From Spirochaetales bacterium (GTDB lineage: Bacteria > Spirochaetota > Spirochaetia > SZUA-6), in assembly GCA_003233545.1 (NCBI GenBank), contig QILZ01000126.1, positions 1-10,287 of the forward strand: 10,287 nt of DNA, in the 5' to 3' direction. The notes under the pieces were generated by a model, which saw only the letters and a program-made list of their open reading frames with translations, did not search any database and was not told the origin of the DNA. Of this stretch, positions 5,339-10,287 are shown one piece after another (the first letter of the stretch is position 1; the number at the start of each line of letters is the position of its first letter). The position numbers and the translations under genes were made by a program.

Positions 5339-5635
5339 TCATCGATACTTATACCTATCGTGTACCATAAATCTGATAAAATCTCCGGATTCTACTGCTT
5401 CCTTAACATTAGGTTCTTCCATGGAAAACGCAACATCTTCTTTCCTCTAACCTTTTTAAAATAGAGACTTTAATTTGGTTCGCGTACAGACGACACAGCA
5501 AAAGGAACAGTGTAGATACCTGTCGTATTGATAGCCCGTGTACAAGCCCGTGGAACTTTAACAACCTGTTCGGGTTCACTGATTTTTTCTTCTACTTTTG
5601 CCGGCACTATCTCGATTATCCGCTCTCCGGTTTAC
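5339..5635 (-). pseudogene. decayed reading frame between the reductase and radical SAM genes
   Basis: The minus strand first reads GERIIEIVPAKVEEKISEPE and then RAINTTGIYTVPFAVSS, stopping at TAA 5470-5472. A second segment, reached by a frameshift, reads EDVAFSMEEPNVKEAVESGD and FIRFMVHDRYKYR, ending at TGA 5339-5341. Both segments have coding-like composition; neither is recognised. The first has a faint likeness to the PAKV region of IS66-type transposases, but no other motif supports that. It could be a former gene downstream of the radical SAM gene or a former extension of it. No terminator hairpin is evident in 5320-5648, and the plus-strand open frames here look like shadows. Confidence 0.35.
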
Positions 5636-5648
5636 TTTTTCATCTCTT

Positions 5649-6560
5649 TTAATTGCATCTGTATCTGGATCGATGCCTCATAACATACTGGCCGCAGTTG
5701 CTTCCTATCTCGTTTTCCTCCAGAGCACCTATACTCAGAAGTACTTCGTATCCTGCCGAATCGAGTTCATCTATTATTTTGTATTCGGCTTCCGATTTAT
5801 CTGTTTTGATATAAGAAACAATGCCGTTTTTTTCTGCGGCACCGGTAGGATTAACCGGGGTAACCTTTATTAGAAATATTTTCGGGTCGAAATATTCCAG
5901 CATTGTTTCAAGTACAACCGGCATATTCTCGGCAAGAGCAAAGTTAAGAGTTATTTTTCTGTCTCCACGCCGGAAAAACTGTTTTCCGTATTCCCCTATC
6001 CTCTTAAGGTCCCATTTTCTTATCGGGATAAACCTGTCTCTCAGCTTTTCATCTGTTGTGTGGATAGAAAACTGAAGCTGAAATTTGCCGCTGCTGTAAT
6101 ATTCTTCCTTAAGTTCCAGAAGCTTTTTAAAAAATGTATCTGCAGCCTTCGGAGCTACGGTAGAAATGGACGGCAGAAGGCCGGGGGCATCATACCTTTC
6201 AGGAAGCTCTTTTAGTACATCGAGAACGTTTAAGTTTAATGAAGGCTCGCCCATCCTGGCAAATTGAATCTTAAACTTTTCAACCGGGATTCGTCCGGAC
6301 GGGAATCTCTTCTTAACAAGAAAATCTATCTGGGTAAAAAGTTCCTCCTTAGAAAGTTTCCCAGTATACCTTGTGCCTGCATCACATATAGGGCATCCCA
6401 CCGGGCAGCCGTATAATGTAGAGACTATTAAAACCCATTTCTTATCCCTTGGTAAATCAGGCTGGAGCGACTCTACAAATTCCACCGATCTGTTCCTGCC
6501 GAAATCCGCAAGGTATACTACCGCAAGTTCTTCTTTGCCGGTGACAGCGAAAATATTCAT
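5649..6560 (-). CDS. RlmN/Cfr-like radical SAM protein lacking the resolving cysteine
   Basis: This is a 303-residue radical SAM enzyme. CxxxCxxC at Cys52, Cys56, Cys59 (GCPVGCPIC) binds the 4Fe-4S cluster and SAM. The order of motifs matches RlmN/Cfr rRNA methylases: MGEPSLN at 103-109 (RlmN MGEPLLN), SIHTTDEKLRDRFIPI at 165-180 (SLHA..ELRD.L.PI), TPVNPTG at 234-240 and NCGQ at 288-291 (RlmN ACGQ, whose Cys carries the methyl group). RlmN has a resolving Cys seven residues before the first cluster Cys; here that position is Ile45 (LIVSTLYGC). The N-terminal accessory domain of RlmN is shorter here. The ATG overlaps the flavoprotein stop (ATGA) and has AAGGA 7 nt upstream. It is probably not a standard A2503 methylase; substrate unknown. 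Sequence beyond NCGQYV is short and may have been altered by a frameshift. Confidence 0.8.
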   Translation of the reverse strand: MNIFAVTGKEELAVVYLADFGRNRSVEFVESLQPDLPRDKKWVLIVSTLYGCPVGCPICDAGTRYTGKLSKEELFTQIDFLVKKRFPSGRIPVEKFKIQFARMGEPSLNLNVLDVLKELPERYDAPGLLPSISTVAPKAADTFFKKLLELKEEYYSSGKFQLQFSIHTTDEKLRDRFIPIRKWDLKRIGEYGKQFFRRGDRKITLNFALAENMPVVLETMLEYFDPKIFLIKVTPVNPTGAAEKNGIVSYIKTDKSEAEYKIIDELDSAGYEVLLSIGALEENEIGSNCGQYVMRHRSRYRCN

Positions 6561-7447
6561 TTTATTTTTCCTTCCCGTATTTTTCTGTAAATTCTCATAG
6601 CTGCAATAACCCCGTCTCCAACGGAGATGGCTACCTGCCTGTATAGTCCTCTCTTTACATCTCCGGCAAAGTAAAGGTACCCTTCTCTTTCTTTCTCCCG
6701 GAAATGCTTACAGGATCCGCCGGGAAAAAAGTCCAGGGCGGGTTCTCTTCCTATGGCAAAGAGGAGATAATCGGCATATATTTTTTTCGCTTTACCTGAA
6801 ATCGTTCCGCTGATCACAATACCGCTTTCCGAACCCGATATATCTACGATCCTGAAGCCGCACTGGTATTTTATCCCGGTATTTTTTTTGATCTTCTCCG
6901 AAAGAACCGGAAGACACCGGGTTTTTTCCCTGCGGTTTAGAATTATTATATCATTTCCCCTGGAAAGAGAAAGTGCATAATCGAAAGCCGCATCCCCGGC
7001 ACCTACAATAGCTATGCTTTTCCCCTTTTTTGTCCGGAGCAGTCCCGGGTCATAGAAAAGACGTCCGGCAGCCTTCCCGGATAGAGGAAAATCATCAAAC
7101 TTTCCGGGCCTTGTCCCCGAAGCCACAATTAGATATCTGCAGTAAACCGAGTTATGCGTTGTTTTAACCCGGAATAAGTTATCATCAGGATTTACCTCTT
7201 CGACTGTTTCATGAATTATGTCGATCGAACTACGGTTAAACTGTTCTCTGAAAAGTCCGGAAAGCTCTTCGCCGCTTATTCCGTTTGGAAACCCGGGATA
7301 GTTTTCGACAAGATTTGCATATTTTACCAGTCCGCCTACCCTGTCCGTCTCGAACACGGCAGGAGAAATACGACAGCGTTTTAACTGTATCGCCGCAGCT
7401 ATTCCTGCCGGCCCTGCACCGATAATACATACATCTTTTGTATTCAT
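6557..7447 (-). CDS. thioredoxin-reductase-like flavoprotein without CxxC
   Basis: This 296-residue two-dinucleotide-binding oxidoreductase has an FAD site IIGAGPAGIAAAIQL at 8-22, an NAD(P) site IVGAGDAA at 147-154 followed by NRREKTRC at 171-178 (the paired arginines suggest NADPH), and a C-terminal FAD motif FAGDVKRGLYRQVAISVGDG at 260-279. In thioredoxin reductase the redox CxxC lies just before the second nucleotide site. Here that stretch reads RLFYDPGLLRTKKGK with no cysteine, so it cannot reduce thioredoxin by the usual route. This resembles thioredoxin-reductase-type ferredoxin/flavodoxin reductases in principle. It starts 1 nt inside the hydrolase stop (TGATG) and overlaps the radical SAM start by 4 nt. 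I infer it may feed electrons to the radical SAM cluster. Confidence 0.85.
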   Translation of the reverse strand: MNTKDVCIIGAGPAGIAAAIQLKRCRISPAVFETDRVGGLVKYANLVENYPGFPNGISGEELSGLFREQFNRSSIDIIHETVEEVNPDDNLFRVKTTHNSVYCRYLIVASGTRPGKFDDFPLSGKAAGRLFYDPGLLRTKKGKSIAIVGAGDAAFDYALSLSRGNDIIILNRREKTRCLPVLSEKIKKNTGIKYQCGFRIVDISGSESGIVISGTISGKAKKIYADYLLFAIGREPALDFFPGGSCKHFREKEREGYLYFAGDVKRGLYRQVAISVGDGVIAAMRIYRKIREGKIK

Positions 7448-8103
7448 CAGCCGTATTTAACTGCCTCCAGTATATCTTTCATCATAACCGGTACGGCAAA
7501 TCCATGAGAAAGGTTAAGAAGGGCCGCCATATGGAAGGCCCTGTTATAGGTAGCGGTTCCGTCCACCGGAAAGAAAACCTCAAAACCCCGTACAAATGCA
7601 GACCGTGCGGTTGTTTCACAGCACAGGTGAGTCATTACTCCGCAAATTATCACCTGCCGTATCCTTCTCTTTTCCAGAATTTCCTCCAGCTCCGTATTAT
7701 AAAACGCATCATACTGACTCTTTATTAAAAGGGTTCCTTTCGATACATCCAGTTCATCGATGATACCGCTTAAGGAGTTTTTCTCTTCTATTAAGTCCTT
7801 CCACCATACGGCCATAAGCCGGGCATCCATGGCTGTATTGAGATGTTTCGTATATATTACGGGATATCCCTTCTTAATATACTGCTCACCAAGCTCTTTA
7901 ATACGGCTTACAATCGCTTCTCCGGCGGGCACCAGGGCATGAGATGCCTTATCAAAAAAATATTTCTGCATATCCAGAACCAGAAGTGCAGAAGTTCCGG
8001 CATTAATCCTGATGTCCCGTAATTTTACTGCCTGTTTTATCCGGTAAAGCATCTCTTCTGCAGTCCCGGTAATAGAAGCGGATGTAAAATATTTCTCTTT
8101 CAT
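7447..8103 (-). CDS. isochorismatase-family cysteine hydrolase
   Basis: This 218-residue protein of the isochorismatase-like alpha/beta fold includes nicotinamidases, ureido- and carbamoyl-amidases and true isochorismatases. The catalytic triad is visible: Asp44 in LLVLDMQ, Lys128 in IKSQYDAF and Cys161 in GVMTHLCCETTAR. Length is normal. An extra N-terminal segment of about 35 residues before the first strand resembles the isochorismatase branch more than nicotinamidases. No aryl-carrier domain is present and no siderophore genes are near, so an amidase role is at least as likely. ATG has AAGGG 7 nt upstream. It is followed directly by the flavoprotein gene with a 1-nt overlap. It begins 89 nt after ecfT. 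Substrate unknown. Confidence 0.85.
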   Translation of the reverse strand: MKEKYFTSASITGTAEEMLYRIKQAVKLRDIRINAGTSALLVLDMQKYFFDKASHALVPAGEAIVSRIKELGEQYIKKGYPVIYTKHLNTAMDARLMAVWWKDLIEEKNSLSGIIDELDVSKGTLLIKSQYDAFYNTELEEILEKRRIRQVIICGVMTHLCCETTARSAFVRGFEVFFPVDGTATYNRAFHMAALLNLSHGFAVPVMMKDILEAVKYG

Positions 8104-8192
8104 TTAACTACCCTTAAATGCTCAAAGTATATCCTGATCTTCCGTTTTAAGAGCGAAACAGCAGCGTACCCCCAAAGGGTAAACCCGCAGAA
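8100..8192 (-). other. in-frame open extension between ecfT and the hydrolase gene
   Basis: After the ecfT TAG (8193-8195) the same frame stays open for 30 codons (including LWGYAAVSLLKRKIRIYF) and ends at TGA 8100-8102, overlapping the hydrolase ATG by 4 nt. Thirty open codons can occur by chance, but the ATGA junction is the same arrangement used further down the operon. Either ecfT was shortened by a nonsense mutation or this is plain spacer. A weak 5-bp hairpin (TACCC/GGGTA) lies at 8167-8181. I see no convincing terminator. Confidence 0.3.
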
Positions 8193-8954
8193 CTATGCTC
8201 GACTATAAAGAAGTACAAATGAAACTATAACGATTACGGCAAACATAATCCAGTCCCGGATTGTTGCCTTGAGTTTAAGCGGTGCAGGCCTTTCGGAGTA
8301 GCACCGGGCCTCCATGGCCAGAGCTACTTCTTCCGCTCTCTCGAAGGTTTTTCGTATCAGGGGAAGAGAAAGTGCGGAAAGGCGGTAAAAAGGATTCTTT
8401 CGCTTCTCTATGCACCTGGCCTTCTGAGCCTGGGATATCTCTTCTTCCTGATCAAGAATAACCGGTATAAATCTTAAAGTCAGGCTAACCATGAACCCCA
8501 CTCTTTCGGACGGAATAAAAGGAACCGGTTTTAAAAACCACTCTACAGCAGCTTTTACCCGGGATACCGGGGTTGTAACAATAAAAAGTGAACCTATAAG
8601 GATTACAAGGAGAAATCTCCATGCGAACAGGGAACCTTCGATTAGGCCCTCTTGTGTTACACCGAGCCATTCCATGCCGGGTATTAACGGTCCCGGAGTG
8701 GTAAACCCGCGGGCTATGAGTACAAAAGAGGCAAGGATTAAAAAAACCTTAAGGTTCGACACAGCGGCATTAACAGGAAGACGGCACACAATAAGCAGCA
8801 GGGCAATAAAAAGAGTAAGGAAGATAAGGGAGTAGATGCCGGCATTAAGACATACAGAAGTTATCAGAATCAGCGAGATCAGTTTAAAGCGGACATCCAT
8901 TCTGTGGATAATAGAGTTTCCTTCCCGGTAGTGGAAAAGGACTATCTCAGCCAC
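8193..8954 (-). CDS. ecfT: EcfT (BioN) transmembrane subunit of the biotin ECF transporter
   Basis: This 253-residue membrane protein of the CbiQ/EcfT family has hydrophobic helices at about 24-58, 68-81, 111-127 and 235-250, and a long cytoplasmic helical region between. The start REGNSIIHRMDVRFKL is typical of the family. The two coupling-helix signatures that contact the ATPases are QKARC (177-181) and MEARCYS (214-220). They read ARC rather than the textbook ARG, a variant I recall from biotin-type EcfT. In an ECF transporter EcfT joins the S component to the ATPase pair and drives its toppling in the membrane. The start is GTG (complement of 8952-8954) inside the 3' end of ecfA, a 13-nt overlap indicating translational coupling. 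Confidence 0.9.
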   Translation of the reverse strand: MAEIVLFHYREGNSIIHRMDVRFKLISLILITSVCLNAGIYSLIFLTLFIALLLIVCRLPVNAAVSNLKVFLILASFVLIARGFTTPGPLIPGMEWLGVTQEGLIEGSLFAWRFLLVILIGSLFIVTTPVSRVKAAVEWFLKPVPFIPSERVGFMVSLTLRFIPVILDQEEEISQAQKARCIEKRKNPFYRLSALSLPLIRKTFERAEEVALAMEARCYSERPAPLKLKATIRDWIMFAVIVIVSFVLLYSRA

Positions 8955-9691
8955 GTTAAACTCTTAAGTTCCGGATCATAATTTAAAGGCCTTTTTACCC
9001 CAAAGGATTCGACCTCATCGATTACTTCCTTCGGCGGTCCGTCCCGGACAATTCTCCCCCCATCCATTATAATTAAACGGTCAGCATGGCCCAGCACCTT
9101 TTCCAGATCATGTGTAATCACAATTATGGTATGACCCAACTCATTAAGAGCCACAATCTGCTCCAATACCTGCCGGACGCCGGGATAGTCCAGGTTGGAA
9201 AAGGGTTCGTCAAATACCAGGATCCGGGGTTTCATGGCCAGAATACCCGCTATTGCAAGACGGCGTTTTTCACCGCCGGAAAGACTCTGCGTTGTCCGGT
9301 GAGAAAAATCTGCAAGACCAACAGCATTCAGAGCACCGGCTACACGGCGCTCCACTTCGAACCGGTCTAAGGACAGGTTCCTCGGTCCGAAGGCAGTATC
9401 CTCGGCAACTGTTTCACCGAAAATCTGGCTGTCTGCATCCTGGAAGATAAGCCCTACCATCTGTCTTGCCCGAAGCATATCCTTTTTAACAGGGATACCT
9501 CCGATCTTTACGGTTCCTGTTGTAGCTTTCAGGAGTCCGTTAAGATGGCGTGCAAAAACGGTTTTCCCTGAGCCGTTCTGCCCTGCCGCCACAACAAATT
9601 CTCCCTCCCCGATACTCAAATTCATGTTATCCAATCCAATTGTCCCATTGGAAAAACGATGAGTGAGGTTTTCTATTTCGATAATCTTCAC
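8942..9691 (-). CDS. ecfA: EcfA (BioM) ATPase of the biotin ECF transporter
   Basis: This 249-residue ABC ATPase shows Walker A GQNGSGKT at 37-44, Q-loop FQDADSQIF at 83-91 (the DADSQ form is characteristic of ECF/CbiO ATPases), signature LSGGEKRR at 137-144, Walker B ILVFDEP at 157-163 and switch His194 in ITHD. It hydrolyses ATP to power biotin import. Only one EcfA gene is present, so it probably acts as a homodimer, as in BioMNY-type dedicated (group I) systems. The start is GTG (complement of 9689-9691) with AAGGG 9 nt upstream. No better ATG is available and the N-terminus KIIEIENLTHRF fits the family. It lies 58 nt behind bioY and overlaps ecfT. Confidence 0.92.
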   Translation of the reverse strand: MKIIEIENLTHRFSNGTIGLDNMNLSIGEGEFVVAAGQNGSGKTVFARHLNGLLKATTGTVKIGGIPVKKDMLRARQMVGLIFQDADSQIFGETVAEDTAFGPRNLSLDRFEVERRVAGALNAVGLADFSHRTTQSLSGGEKRRLAIAGILAMKPRILVFDEPFSNLDYPGVRQVLEQIVALNELGHTIIVITHDLEKVLGHADRLIIMDGGRIVRDGPPKEVIDEVESFGVKRPLNYDPELKSLTWLR

Positions 9692-9749
9692 ACTGAATAT
9701 CCCTTAATTATATTTTTTTATCCCGTTCCTGTTATTTCCATATATCAGG
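9692..9749 (-). promoter_or_regulatory. bioY-ecfA spacer with the ecfA ribosome-binding site
   Basis: The 58-nt gap holds AAGGG 9 nt before the GTG of ecfA, preceded by an A-run. The word GGAAATAAC occurs twice, 19-20 nt apart, once covering the bioY stop codon and once in the spacer. No terminator is evident, so read-through from bioY into ecfA is expected. Confidence 0.4.
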
Positions 9750-10286
9750 TTATTTCCGTATGATGGGACGTAAATAACCGGCAATAGGAACAGCAACTGC
9801 AATCTTTAAAACATCGCCGAACAAAAATGGGAACATACCCACGGAAAGAGACTTAATAAAGGACATTCCTGTTATAATCTTAAGCCACGAAACACCGAGA
9901 GCGTAAATAATTAAAGAACCTGTAACCAGAGCCAGCAGGTCGGACAGAACCGAGGGGTTTTTCCTTTCACTGATTAAGCCAATAACAAAAACAGCGGGCA
10001 GATAGGCAATCAGGTAGCCTCCTGTAGGACCCGCAAAGTGGGCGATTCCACCGGTTCCGCCGGCAAACACAGGGAGCCCGATGACGCCTAAGAAAAGGTA
10101 CAGCAAGACACTGGCAGCACCCCAATTGCTTCCCAGAAGAAGACCGCACAGCAGGATAAACAGGTTAGAAAGTACAATAGGTACCGGCCCTACCGGAATG
10201 GTTATATATGACCCTACAGCTGTAAGAGCAGCAAACAGCGAAGCATAGACTATCATTCTAACCGGTATGGAATTGTTTTCTTTCAT
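9750..10286 (-). CDS. bioY: BioY biotin-binding S component
   Basis: This 178-residue, very hydrophobic protein of the BioY family has about six membrane segments. Diagnostic stretches are IPVGPVPIVLSNL at 30-42, the GLPVFAGGTGG and HFAGPTGGYLIAYLPA region at 70-98, and PFLFGDVLK at 153-161 near the end. BioY binds biotin with high affinity in the membrane and hands it over when the EcfA-EcfT module cycles. The ATG (complement of 10284-10286) is 1 nt inside the window edge, so the gene is complete, but its promoter and any BirA operator lie outside. It is the first visible gene of the minus-strand run bioY-ecfA-ecfT-hydrolase-flavoprotein-radical SAM. Confidence 0.95.
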   Translation of the reverse strand: MKENNSIPVRMIVYASLFAALTAVGSYITIPVGPVPIVLSNLFILLCGLLLGSNWGAASVLLYLFLGVIGLPVFAGGTGGIAHFAGPTGGYLIAYLPAVFVIGLISERKNPSVLSDLLALVTGSLIIYALGVSWLKIITGMSFIKSLSVGMFPFLFGDVLKIAVAVPIAGYLRPIIRK

Positions 10287-10287
10287 T

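Noticed and set aside
5470..5635. IS66-type transposase fragment
   Set aside because: Only a loose PAKV likeness; no DDE residues, terminal inverted repeats or target duplication were seen.
7447..8103. Nicotinamidase (PncA) or a siderophore isochorismatase (EntB)
   Set aside because: The fold and triad fit the superfamily, but there is no clear nicotinamidase metal-binding motif, no carrier domain, and no NAD-salvage or siderophore genes nearby, so a specific name is not justified.
1..10287. CRISPR arrays, tRNA or rRNA genes, riboswitches, strong terminators
   Set aside because: No regularly spaced repeats, cloverleaf-like segments, rRNA-like conserved stretches or GC-rich hairpins with T-runs were found on reading both strands by eye.

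Overview
The window looks like a chromosomal segment of a bacterium of moderate to low GC, probably anaerobic. It carries a radical SAM enzyme, an aldo/keto reductase with an Fe-S-type cysteine tail, and a dedicated ECF biotin importer. I cannot assign a taxon firmly. A spirochaete or another anaerobe rich in toxin-antitoxin (TA) loci would fit, but that is inference from gene content.

The window has three parts. (1) Positions 1 to about 4130 are AT-rich accessory DNA with all recognisable coding on the minus strand. It begins, in window order, with the 5' part of an AbiEii-like nucleotidyltransferase gene and a tightly linked unknown small gene. Behind them lies a long run of mostly decayed TA-type genes: a PIN fragment, an intact MntA/HepT-like pair whose HEPN toxin has lost its catalytic arginine, a truncated PIN toxin with an antitoxin tail, a truncated nucleotidyltransferase, a broken HicA/HicB pair, and several unrecognised remnants. 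The breaks are single-base frameshifts and nonsense codons. Most were found by reading the minus strand in three frames and following stop/start overlaps (ATGA, TAATG).

(2) At 4207-5319 a single plus-strand gene encodes an aldo/keto reductase with a C-terminal four-cysteine domain. A good sigma-70-like promoter sits directly in front of it. Between it and the next gene (5320-5648) is another decayed minus-strand reading frame.

(3) From 10286 down to 5649 is a compact, intact minus-strand gene run: bioY, ecfA, ecfT, then an isochorismatase-family cysteine hydrolase, a thioredoxin-reductase-like flavoprotein without the CxxC disulfide, and an RlmN/Cfr-like radical SAM protein. The first three genes form a biotin importer of the BioMNY type (one ATPase, one EcfT, one S component). 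The last three are coupled by 1-nt and 4-nt overlaps and look like a functional unit.

The best candidate for an undescribed system is that hydrolase-flavoprotein-radical SAM trio. The radical SAM protein keeps the cluster cysteines and the RlmN methyl-carrier cysteine motif, but has isoleucine where RlmN has its resolving cysteine. The flavoprotein could be its electron donor. Its placement behind biotin-import genes raises, but does not prove, a link to biotin or another scavenged cofactor.
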